Assembly: GCA_910585555.1 (NCBI GenBank)
Contig: CAJUFU010000051.1
Location: 11,581-21,085, forward strand
From: an uncultured Lachnospiraceae bacterium
GTDB taxonomy: Bacteria; Bacillota; Clostridia; Lachnospirales; Lachnospiraceae
Direction: 5' to 3'
DNA: 9,505 nt
Every line of letters begins with the position of its first letter. Within the stretch, counting starts at the first letter, position 1. The position numbers and the translations under genes were made by a program. The notes below the pieces were generated by a model. That model had not been told where the DNA came from and searched no databases. It saw nothing but the letters and a program-made list of their open reading frames with translations. This document shows positions 1-6,563 of this stretch, one piece after another.

Positions 1-497
1 ATCTGCGGGACGGCAAGCCCCTTTCTTTTATCATCAATGTGGGTGCGGGGGACCAGGTGCGCCTGGATATTGCCCAGGCGGCCGCGCAGCAGATCAGGGA
101 AGTTGGAATTGACTGCCGGGTAGAGATTCCCACGCAGGTTGACTGGAACAGTCAAATGGCTTATCTGATTGGCTGGGGCAGTCCTTTTGATGCGGACGAT
201 CATACTTATAAGGTGTTTGGGACGGACAAGGGGGCCAATTACAGCGGCTACTCCAACAGCCAGGTGGATGAATATCTGTTAAAGGCAAGACAGTCTGACG
301 ATGTGTTCGTCCGGGCCGAAAATTACCACCGGTTTCAGGAAGAACTGGCCAAGGACCCGGCCTATGCCTTTATCTGTTATATAGATGCCGCTTATGTGGC
401 GGATGCCTCTATTCAGGGGATATCTGCCGATACCGTCATGGGGCATCATGGGGTGGGGATTTTCTGGAACATTGCCCAGTGGACCATAGATAAGTAA
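1..497 (+). CDS. ABC transporter substrate-binding protein, family 5 (C-terminal part)
   Basis: This is the 3' part of a solute-binding protein for a peptide/nickel-class ABC importer. It would act outside the membrane, where it captures the solute and delivers it to the permeases encoded downstream. The frame is open from base 3 to a TAA at 495-497, about 164 residues, and the N-terminus with its signal peptide lies outside the window. Family 5 signs are the segment GWGSPFDADDHTYKVFGT, followed by YSGYSNSQVDEYL and an ALAKDPAY-like stretch (EELAKDPAYAF) typical of the C-terminal lobe of DppA/OppA/NikA-like proteins. The last ~20 residues contain a GHHG motif. Paired histidines could bind a metal complex, but that is speculation. 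The fused ATPase and both permeases follow on the same strand, which fits an importer operon. The fold assignment is fairly secure; the substrate is unknown. Confidence 0.87.
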   Translation, partial: LRDGKPLSFIINVGAGDQVRLDIAQAAAQQIREVGIDCRVEIPTQVDWNSQMAYLIGWGSPFDADDHTYKVFGTDKGANYSGYSNSQVDEYLLKARQSDDVFVRAENYHRFQEELAKDPAYAFICYIDAAYVADASIQGISADTVMGHHGVGIFWNIAQWTIDK

Positions 498-520
498 AAG
501 GTGTTTTGGAGAAATCAACT

Positions 521-553
521 ATGGCGGGCGGAAAAGTAAGAAGCGTAGAATGA
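521..553 (+). CDS. possible 10-codon leader/coupling micro-ORF
   Basis: The 65-base gap between the binding-protein gene and the ATPase gene contains ATG...TGA encoding MAGGKVRSVE. A GGAG at 508-511 lies 9 bases upstream of the ATG. The TGA (551-553) overlaps the GAGG at 552-555, which is the best ribosome-binding site for the ATPase gene starting at 563. A ribosome ending here would therefore sit next to the ATPase start, which would suit translational coupling. A short ORF like this can arise by chance and the peptide has no recognisable homology, so it is a weak candidate. Confidence 0.2.
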   Translation: MAGGKVRSVE

Positions 554-562
554 GGTTTACAC

Positions 563-2440
563 ATGTCAGAATTGTTGGAAGTGCAAGATCTGTCAGTCAG
601 CTTTGATACACCGGAGGGAGAAATCCAGGCTGTCAGAGAGGTGAGTTTTAAGGTAAAGGCAGGGGAAGTGCTGGCCATCGTAGGAGAGACAGGCTGCGGC
701 AAGAGTGTACTTTGCAAGAGTATCTTGAAGCTTCTGCCGGAGATTGCCAGGATGAAATCGGGCCGTATCCTGCTTGACGGGGTGGATATCACAGCGTATG
801 GGGAACGGGATATGTGCAGGCTGCGGGGGAAGATGTTCTCCATGGTGTTTCAGAATCCCCTGACGACTTTAAATCCCTCCCTGTCTGTGGGGGCACAGAT
901 TGGGGAGGCGGTGAAGGTACATCATCCAGGCATAAGCAGACAGGATGTGGAGAGTAGGGTGCTTTCTTTGTTAGAATTGGCAGGGATTGACCATCCAAAG
1001 GAGCGGATGAAGCAGTATCCGGGGCATCTGTCAGGGGGGATGCGGCAGCGCTGTGTACTGGCTATCGCGCTGGCGGCGGAACCGAAACTTCTCTTTGCGG
1101 ATGAACCCACCACCGCGCTGGACGTGACCATCCAGGCACAGATCTTGGATTTGTTAAAACAAATTCAAAAAAAGCGGCATACAGCCACAATCTTTATCAC
1201 CCATGACCTGGGGGTGGCCGCTGGCGTTGCGGACAGGGTGGCGGTGATGTATGCCGGCAGGATCGTGGAAATCGGCAAAACAGCGGAGATTTTCCGTGAC
1301 CCAAGGCATCCGTATACCTGGGGACTTATGCGCGCCCTGCCGGTTTTTGCAAAGGATAAGGATAGTCTGTACTCGATTCCGGGTATGCCCCCGTCTTTGA
1401 TCAATCCGCCAGAGGGAGATGCCTTTGCCTGCCGCAATGAATACGCATTGGAGATAGATTATGAAAAGCAGCCGCCTATGTTTCCGGTGACAGCTACCCA
1501 TTTCGCGGCCACATGGCTTTTGGATGAGCGGGCCGAGGGCCTGGGAATCAAGGCGCCGGATTTCGTGCATCTGAAAAAACAGGGGAAAGAAACTTGCCGG
1601 ACGGATGAAGAGAAGCGGAAAGAAACGCCGGAAATTCTTCTGGATGTACAGCATCTGACTCATATCTTTCCCTTGACAAAGAAGGAAACCCTGCGGGCGG
1701 TGGATGATGTTTCCTTTCAGATTCGAAAAGGAGAAATCTTTGGCCTGATTGGAGAGTCGGGCTCTGGAAAATCCACGGTGGCGCGATGTATCATGAATGT
1801 TTACCGGCCCACGGGCGGCAGAATCTTATACCAGGGAATCGACGTCTGCAATCCGAAGATGTTCCGGGCAAACAGGAAAATGCTGCAGTCCTGCAGACAG
1901 ATGATTTTTCAGGATTCTGATGCCAGTCTCAACCAGTGTAAAAAGGTCTGTGATATTCTTGCAGAGCCTATGAAGTTACAGCATGTGAAACCGCCCAGAG
2001 GAAGCTATCGGGCCGAGGCGGCATTTTGGCTTAAGCGCGTGGGATTAGAGGCGGGATACCTGGACCAATATCCGGCTTCCCTTTCCGGGGGCCAGAGACA
2101 GCGGGTGGCCATTGCCAGAGCTTTGTCTATGGAGCCCGCGCTATTGGCAGCGGATGAGCCGGTGGCCTCGCTGGATGTGTCTATGCAGGCGCAGATTTTG
2201 AATCTGTTTAAGCATTTACAAAGGGAGCATGGTTTTTCTTTCCTGTTGATTGCCCATGACCTTTCCTTGGTCAGGTTTCTCTGTGACAGAGTGGGGGTTA
2301 TGTACAAAGGAAGGCTTTTGGAGACGGCGCCTGTGGAGGAGATTTTTCAGCATCCGAAGCACCCTTATACGAAAAGGCTTGTGGCATCCATACAGATACC
2401 GGATTTCTTGGAGGACGGGCCGGAGAGGAGAGATGGATGA
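563..2440 (+). CDS. Fused dual-domain peptide/nickel-type ABC importer ATPase (DppD-DppF fusion)
   Basis: This 625-residue cytoplasmic protein carries both ATPase domains that power a Dpp/Opp/Nik-class importer; in most systems they are separate DppD and DppF proteins. Domain 1 has Walker A GETGCGKS (41-48), Q-loop Q97, signature LSGGM (156-160), Walker B ending D180-E181, and switch H214. Domain 2 has Walker A GESGSGKS (397-404), Q-loop Q450, signature LSGGQ (507-511), Walker B ending D531-E532, and switch H565. Both sites therefore look able to hydrolyse ATP. Between them (~245-320) is the oligopeptide-transporter C-terminal extension, with HPYTWGLMRALP and PGMPPSL. The cysteines expected there for an Fe-S cluster are replaced by D286, N292, D299 and T317. 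The second Q-loop region reads FQDSDASLNQ instead of the usual FQDPYSSLNP type. The start is set by GAGG at 552-555. The gene ends in an ATGA overlap with the next permease. GsiA and YejF are known examples of such fusions. Confidence 0.95.
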   Translation: MSELLEVQDLSVSFDTPEGEIQAVREVSFKVKAGEVLAIVGETGCGKSVLCKSILKLLPEIARMKSGRILLDGVDITAYGERDMCRLRGKMFSMVFQNPLTTLNPSLSVGAQIGEAVKVHHPGISRQDVESRVLSLLELAGIDHPKERMKQYPGHLSGGMRQRCVLAIALAAEPKLLFADEPTTALDVTIQAQILDLLKQIQKKRHTATIFITHDLGVAAGVADRVAVMYAGRIVEIGKTAEIFRDPRHPYTWGLMRALPVFAKDKDSLYSIPGMPPSLINPPEGDAFACRNEYALEIDYEKQPPMFPVTATHFAATWLLDERAEGLGIKAPDFVHLKKQGKETCRTDEEKRKETPEILLDVQHLTHIFPLTKKETLRAVDDVSFQIRKGEIFGLIGESGSGKSTVARCIMNVYRPTGGRILYQGIDVCNPKMFRANRKMLQSCRQMIFQDSDASLNQCKKVCDILAEPMKLQHVKPPRGSYRAEAAFWLKRVGLEAGYLDQYPASLSGGQRQRVAIARALSMEPALLAADEPVASLDVSMQAQILNLFKHLQREHGFSFLLIAHDLSLVRFLCDRVGVMYKGRLLETAPVEEIFQHPKHPYTKRLVASIQIPDFLEDGPERRDG

Positions 2441-3441
2441 ATAGCAGAAAGATTGTGGCAGTTCTTTTTTCGAAGATGTTGTTGCTTCTTTGCAGTGTGT
2501 TTCTCTTGTCTCTCCTGGTATTCTATGTCTCCCGCCTTGCGCCGGGAGACCCCTTAATGTCCTACTACGGGGAGCGGGCAGAGAAGATGAGCCCCCAAGA
2601 GCAGGCTTATGCAAGGAGCAGACTGGGGCTTGACGAGCCGCTTGCTATTCAATATGCGCGCTGGCTGCAGAGGGCTTTCCGGGGAGAATTCGGCATTTCT
2701 TATAAATACAAAAGGGATGTGAGAGAGGTGATCGGCGGCAGGATTGCCAATACGCTGCTTTTAGGAGGCGTGGGCTTTGTGCTGGTCTTTGTGCTTGCAC
2801 TGGCGCTGGGGGTGGTATGCGCGTGGCATGAAGATAAATTTTTAGACCGTTTGCTATGCAGGATTGGCACGGTCACAAGCTGTATTCCGGAATTTTGGCT
2901 GTCCGTAGTCTTGATTTTGATTTTTGCCGTGGGGCTTCGCTGGCTTCCAAGCTCCGGGGCCTACGCCATTGACAGCGGGCATAATCTCTTAGACCGGCTC
3001 AAACATTTGATTCTGCCGCTTACGGTGGTGGTCATCAGCCACCTGTGGTACTATGCGTATCTGATTCGCAATAAGCTTTTGGAGGAAGTCCGGGCGGAAT
3101 ATGTACTGCTTGCCAGAATGAAGGGATTGTACAGACGGCAGGTGCTGTTTAGACATTGCCTGCGCAATGTTCTGCCGGCCTATTTCAGCCTTATGGCCAT
3201 ATCTGTGCCCCATGTGCTGGGAGGCACCTATGTGGTGGAGACGGTTTTTTCCTATCCCGGGATTGGAACGCTGCTCTATGAGAGCGCCAGATATAAGGAC
3301 TATAATCTTCTGATGCTTCTTAGCCTGCTCACGGGGGTTACGGTGATCTTGTGCAATACCTTTGCCCAGACAGTCAGTGAGCGGATAGATCCCAGAATAC
3401 GCAGGGAGGATGGAGAAAGTTATGAGGAGGAAGAGCAGTGA
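2437..3441 (+). CDS. ABC importer inner-membrane permease, DppB/NikB type
   Basis: This is one half of the transmembrane channel of the peptide/nickel-class importer, 334 residues, the usual length for the DppB family. It has an N-terminal membrane segment (~10-32) followed by the family motif RLAPGDP (33-39), a short extracytoplasmic region, and about five further hydrophobic segments (~105-130, 148-168, 190-210, 250-270, 290-312). The cytoplasmic EAA coupling loop that docks on the ATPase spans ~221-247 (EYVLLARMKG...RHCLRNVLP). FSYPGIG (271-277) is also characteristic. The start is secured by GGAGAGGAG at 2422-2430 and by the ATGA overlap with the ATPase stop. Its own stop overlaps the GTG start of the partner permease, so the three genes are probably co-translated. 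The C-terminus is acidic (SYEEEEQ). The family call is secure; the substrate is unknown. Confidence 0.95.
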   Translation: MNSRKIVAVLFSKMLLLLCSVFLLSLLVFYVSRLAPGDPLMSYYGERAEKMSPQEQAYARSRLGLDEPLAIQYARWLQRAFRGEFGISYKYKRDVREVIGGRIANTLLLGGVGFVLVFVLALALGVVCAWHEDKFLDRLLCRIGTVTSCIPEFWLSVVLILIFAVGLRWLPSSGAYAIDSGHNLLDRLKHLILPLTVVVISHLWYYAYLIRNKLLEEVRAEYVLLARMKGLYRRQVLFRHCLRNVLPAYFSLMAISVPHVLGGTYVVETVFSYPGIGTLLYESARYKDYNLLMLLSLLTGVTVILCNTFAQTVSERIDPRIRREDGESYEEEEQ

Positions 3442-4322
3442 ACGAAGCATTTCGGGTAGTGGGGATACGGCAGAGTCTGCAGCTGCCGGCTGGAAGGGTA
3501 CGGCGCAACTGGCGGGGGAAGCCGCTTTTGTCCGCCTTGTTGTTTGTACTCATCGTGACGGGATGTCTGGCTTGTGACTTGCTCATGACAAAGGACCCGT
3601 CTTATATGGACTTGCAGCATTACTGCGTGCCGCCGGATGGCACCTTTCTTTTCGGAACGGACACCATGGGACGGGATATCTTCTCCATGATCTGGTATGG
3701 CGGCAGGATTTCTTTGGGAATTGGTTTTGGGGCGGCGTTTATCCAGACCTCTATTGCAGTCATTTTGGGCGCTGTAAGCGGTTGTGCACCCAAAAGCGTG
3801 GATAGGCTCATCATGGGAGCAACAGATATTCTGCTCAGTATTCCTAATCTTTTGGCGGTAGTCCTGTTGCAGGCGGCGCTGGGAAAGGGGAGTGTCCCGG
3901 GGATTGCATTTGTGATTGGTATTACCGGCTGGATGAGTATGTGCAAGGTGGTTCGGACACAAGTGCGCCAAATCAGAAACAGTGAGTATGTGATTGCCTC
4001 CAAATGTATGGGCGGTGGGTTTTTCCATGTGCTGTGGCATCATTTGGCGCCCAACTTTGTATCTTCCGTTCTGTTCATGGCGGTCATGAGCGTCCGCAAT
4101 GCAATCGTGGCGGAATCCACCCTAAGTTTCATGGGCATCGGCCTGCCGGTGGAAGTGATCTCCTGGGGGAGCATGTTGTCTTTGGCCAATCAGGCGCTTT
4201 CCGGACGTGCCTGGTGGATGATTCTGATACCGGGCCTTTTTCTGGTGGTGACGCTTGTGTGTCTTACCAACCTGGGAAATCATCTTCGCAGGCGTGTGAA
4301 CAGGCGGCATAGCAATTTGTAG
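3438..4322 (+). CDS. ABC importer inner-membrane permease, DppC/NikC type
   Basis: This is the second transmembrane half of the importer, 294 residues, normal for the DppC family. It has an N-terminal tail, a first membrane segment at ~29-49, then the family hallmark FLFGTDTMGRDIFS (70-83), where DppC/OppC proteins carry LGTDxxGRD. Further hydrophobic segments lie at about 92-114, 134-165, 205-225 and 260-280. The EAA loop is ~183-206 (EYVIASKCMGGG...HHLAPN), and AESTLSFMGIGLP (225-237) is also typical. The start is GTG at 3438, overlapping the upstream TGA, with a strong GAGGAGGAAGAG site at 3424-3435. It is the last gene of the operon. No convincing intrinsic terminator follows; only a short palindrome at 4339-4349 precedes a T-rich stretch. 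The family call is secure. Confidence 0.94.
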   Translation: MNEAFRVVGIRQSLQLPAGRVRRNWRGKPLLSALLFVLIVTGCLACDLLMTKDPSYMDLQHYCVPPDGTFLFGTDTMGRDIFSMIWYGGRISLGIGFGAAFIQTSIAVILGAVSGCAPKSVDRLIMGATDILLSIPNLLAVVLLQAALGKGSVPGIAFVIGITGWMSMCKVVRTQVRQIRNSEYVIASKCMGGGFFHVLWHHLAPNFVSSVLFMAVMSVRNAIVAESTLSFMGIGLPVEVISWGSMLSLANQALSGRAWWMILIPGLFLVVTLVCLTNLGNHLRRRVNRRHSNL

Positions 4323-4373
4323 AATAATGATAAGAATGACGAGACTCGTACATTTTCTTTGGGGATTTTGCAT

Positions 4374-4421
4374 AAAAAATTTTTTAAAACTGTAGATAAA
4401 TTCACTGTACTATGATACAAT
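4374..4421 (+). promoter_or_regulatory. Candidate sigma-A promoter with UP-like A/T element for the chemoreceptor gene
   Basis: TAGATA at 4393-4398 (4 of 6 matches to TTGACA) and TACAAT at 4416-4421 (5 of 6 to TATAAT) are separated by exactly 17 bases. Immediately upstream is an A6T6 palindrome at 4374-4385 followed by four As, which resembles an alpha-subunit UP element. Predicted transcription would begin near 4428, leaving a leader of about 70 bases before the start codon at 4497. I looked for a flagellar sigma-D type promoter (TAAA then GCCGATAT) and did not find one. The call rests on motif match and position only. Confidence 0.5.
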
Positions 4422-4484
4422 ACAAAAGTAATCGCGGATTTTTCATAATTTAGATGAATATCTTGTATGATGTTATGCGGGAAT

Positions 4485-4490
4485 GGGGGA
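4485..4490 (+). promoter_or_regulatory. Ribosome-binding site deciding the chemoreceptor start
   Basis: GGGGGA lies 6 bases before the ATG at 4497. The in-frame ATG at 4467, ten codons upstream, has no purine-rich site before it, so 4497 is preferred as the start. Confidence 0.6.
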
Positions 4491-4496
4491 CGCTTT

Positions 4497-6518
4497 ATGC
4501 GAAAAGAAAAAACCGGTAAGGGTAACTTTTTTGACAAGCAAAAAGAAGGGGAATTTGTCAGCATTGAGAAGAAGATATCGAAACGTTTCGGACAGATTGT
4601 CATGCTCTGTTGTATCATATTGGGCGTGGTCACATCTGTTTTGAATTACATATCTTCCGTCAGTGCCGTGTCGGAGACAATCAATAATACTTCCGATGTG
4701 GCGGCCGGCTATGTATCGGCGGCTTTACAGCAGTTTGTAGCGGTTGCTTATGAAACGGGCAGTATTGCCAGGCTGGCGGACCCGGAGAAGCCGGCGGAGG
4801 AGAAGGCAGAGATTCTAAATCAGAGAATCAGGGACCATGATCTGGACGGGGGCTATATTCTGGACAGCAATGGAATCGACATGATCACAGGAGAAAATCT
4901 TTCTGACAGAATCTATTTCAAAGAATGTATGAAAGGGAATACCTACATATCCACACCGGCCTACAGCGAGGTCACGAAAGCAGTGTCTTATGTCGTGGCG
5001 GCGCCTTTGTGGGAGGGCGGCGTGCCCGGAACGACTCCGGTTGGCGTCATTGCCTATGTGCCTAACGGAGAGTTCCTAAACGATATCATGCGTTCCATCA
5101 AGGTGGGCGAAGGCGGCACAGCTTTTATGCTGGACAAGAATGGTATAACGATAGCAGATATTAATTCAGAACTTGTGGGCGTGGAAGACAGCCTGGCGCT
5201 TGGAAAGACCAATCCCAAACTGAAGAAATACAGTCAGATCTGTGCCAAGATGGTTGCCGGGGAAAACGGGGCGGGCACTTACAGTTACAATGGTAAGACC
5301 AAGGTAGTTGCCTATTCGCCAGTACCGGGGACGGATGGATGGAGCATCGGCGTTGCGGCGGTGAGAAATGAATTTTTGGGGAAATTGTATTTCGCGCTGC
5401 TGCTTACTGTTATCTTTGTGGTTGTGTTTACGTTGCTTGGTGTCAAGACCGGTGTCAAACTGGGCAAAGCGGTTGCAGAGCCTTTGATCAAAGTAGTAGA
5501 CAGACTGAAACTTTTGGCGGCGGGGGATATCCATTCGGAAGTACCTGCTCCCACAGAAAATGATGAGACGGCAATCTTAATGAACTGTCTTGCGGAAACG
5601 ATTCAGGATTTGAATACAATCATTCGGGGCATAGACAAAGATTTGGCGGAATTGGCTGCCGGTAACTTTATGATCGCTGTGGATGAAGACTATAAAGGCG
5701 ACTTTGTGGAGATCAGTGAATCCTTCAGAGGCATTGTGGAAGCCCTCAGTACGGCGATGCGGGAGATAGACAACAATGCGGAGAGCGTCCGCAAGGGTGC
5801 TACGGATTTGGCGGGTGCCTCCCAGGTATTGGCGGAGGGTGCTACAGATCAGGCCAGCGCCATTGAAGAGCTGACGGCGACCATGACGGATATCTCGGAG
5901 AAAATCCAGATCAATGCCGAGAATGCCGAGAAGGTCAAAGTGATTGTGGCGGGAATGAACAATCAGATCATTGAGAGCAATGAGCAGATGAAGCGCAGTA
6001 CGGACGCCATGGGAAGAATCAGGGAAGCTTCGAACAAGATTGCCGAGATTATCAGCAGCATTGAAGAGATTGCCTCCCAGACGAATCTCCTTGCCTTAAA
6101 TGCATCCATCGAGGCGGCCAGGGCAGGTGAGGCCGGAAAGGGCTTTGCTGTGGTTGCCACACAGGTGGGCATCTTGTCTGAGCAGAGCAGCGAAGCGGCC
6201 AAGAATACGAAAAACCTGATTCAGAATGCGATCGCTGCGGTGGAGGATGGAACAAAGCTTGCAAATTCTACGGCCGAATCCTTATTGCTTGTGGTGGATA
6301 ATGCCAAGGTGGTGAGCGATGCGGTGGCGGAGATTGCGGAAGCTTCCGATAACCAGGCGGAAGCTACGGAACAGATTACGGAGGGCATCAATCAGATTGC
6401 CGGCGTCGTGGAGTCCAATTCCGCAACCTCTCAGGAAAGTGCAGCTTCCTCACAAGAGCTGTCCAGTCAGGCGGATTTGCTGAAGGAACTGGTGGATAGA
6501 TTCAAATTCCATAGATAA
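4497..6518 (+). CDS. Methyl-accepting chemotaxis protein with extracytoplasmic Cache-type sensor and tandem HAMP
   Basis: This is a transmembrane chemoreceptor (673 residues from ATG 4497) that would sense an extracellular ligand and control CheA through CheW to steer swimming. It has a charged cytoplasmic N-terminus, TM1 ~33-54, a periplasmic-side sensor of about 240 residues (~55-295) with Cache-like features (GGYILDSNGI, YFKECMKGNTYIS, later MLDKNGITIA and DGWSIGVA), and TM2 ~297-318. A HAMP with its conserved Pro (VAEPLIKVVDRLKLL) follows. A second HAMP-like segment (~378-425, DLAELAAGNF then DYKGDFVEI) comes next, then the coiled-coil signalling domain with the hairpin tip at ~521-554 (EEIASQTNLLALNASIEAA, then RAGEAGKGFAVVA). 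After the tip the protein reads TQVGILSEQ where many receptors have DEVRKLAE. There is no CheR-tethering pentapeptide; it ends DRFKFHR. The ligand cannot be predicted. It follows the importer operon but has its own candidate promoter. No che or flagellar genes are in view. Confidence 0.95.
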   Translation: MRKEKTGKGNFFDKQKEGEFVSIEKKISKRFGQIVMLCCIILGVVTSVLNYISSVSAVSETINNTSDVAAGYVSAALQQFVAVAYETGSIARLADPEKPAEEKAEILNQRIRDHDLDGGYILDSNGIDMITGENLSDRIYFKECMKGNTYISTPAYSEVTKAVSYVVAAPLWEGGVPGTTPVGVIAYVPNGEFLNDIMRSIKVGEGGTAFMLDKNGITIADINSELVGVEDSLALGKTNPKLKKYSQICAKMVAGENGAGTYSYNGKTKVVAYSPVPGTDGWSIGVAAVRNEFLGKLYFALLLTVIFVVVFTLLGVKTGVKLGKAVAEPLIKVVDRLKLLAAGDIHSEVPAPTENDETAILMNCLAETIQDLNTIIRGIDKDLAELAAGNFMIAVDEDYKGDFVEISESFRGIVEALSTAMREIDNNAESVRKGATDLAGASQVLAEGATDQASAIEELTATMTDISEKIQINAENAEKVKVIVAGMNNQIIESNEQMKRSTDAMGRIREASNKIAEIISSIEEIASQTNLLALNASIEAARAGEAGKGFAVVATQVGILSEQSSEAAKNTKNLIQNAIAAVEDGTKLANSTAESLLLVVDNAKVVSDAVAEIAEASDNQAEATEQITEGINQIAGVVESNSATSQESAASSQELSSQADLLKELVDRFKFHR

Positions 6519-6531
6519 TCATAGATTATAT

Positions 6532-6563
6532 AAACGGCAGCGCATTAATATGTGCTGCCGTTT
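6532..6563. terminator. Bidirectional intrinsic terminator between convergent genes
   Basis: AAACGGCAGC (6532-6541) pairs with GCTGCCGTTT (6554-6563). The pairing continues inward through one G-T wobble and three more pairs to a TAAT loop, a 14-pair stem. On the + strand it is followed by a T-rich run (from 6561, TTTTCTTC) and would end the chemoreceptor transcript 14 bases past its stop. On the - strand the stem is followed by TTTATATAATCT, ending the cotH-like transcript. The - strand gene's TAA stop (6545-6547) lies inside the hairpin apex. Confidence 0.85.

Noticed and set aside
1154..1663. 169-codon open frame on the - strand inside the fused ATPase gene
   Set aside because: It is antisense to conserved ATPase sequence, has no recognisable domain and no convincing ribosome-binding site.
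3420..4043. 207-codon open frame on the - strand across the permease gene
   Set aside because: It lies wholly opposite a well-supported DppC-type permease, is rich in His/Pro/Gln/Arg as expected of an antisense shadow, and shows no family motif.
4339..4349. ACGAGACTCGT palindrome after the importer operon as a terminator
   Set aside because: Allowing a 3-base loop leaves only four stem pairs, and the following T stretch is interrupted, so it is too weak to call.
4393..4424. Flagellar sigma-D type promoter for the chemoreceptor
   Set aside because: A TAAA is present at 4397-4400 but nothing resembling GCCGATAT follows at the right distance.
4467..4496. Upstream ATG (4467) as chemoreceptor start
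   Set aside because: It has no ribosome-binding site, whereas ATG 4497 has GGGGGA 6 bases upstream. The extra ten residues add no family sequence.
4428..4496. Riboswitch (for example cyclic-di-GMP type) in the chemoreceptor leader
   Set aside because: The predicted leader is only about 70 bases, AT-rich, and shows no paired helices or conserved core that I can recognise.
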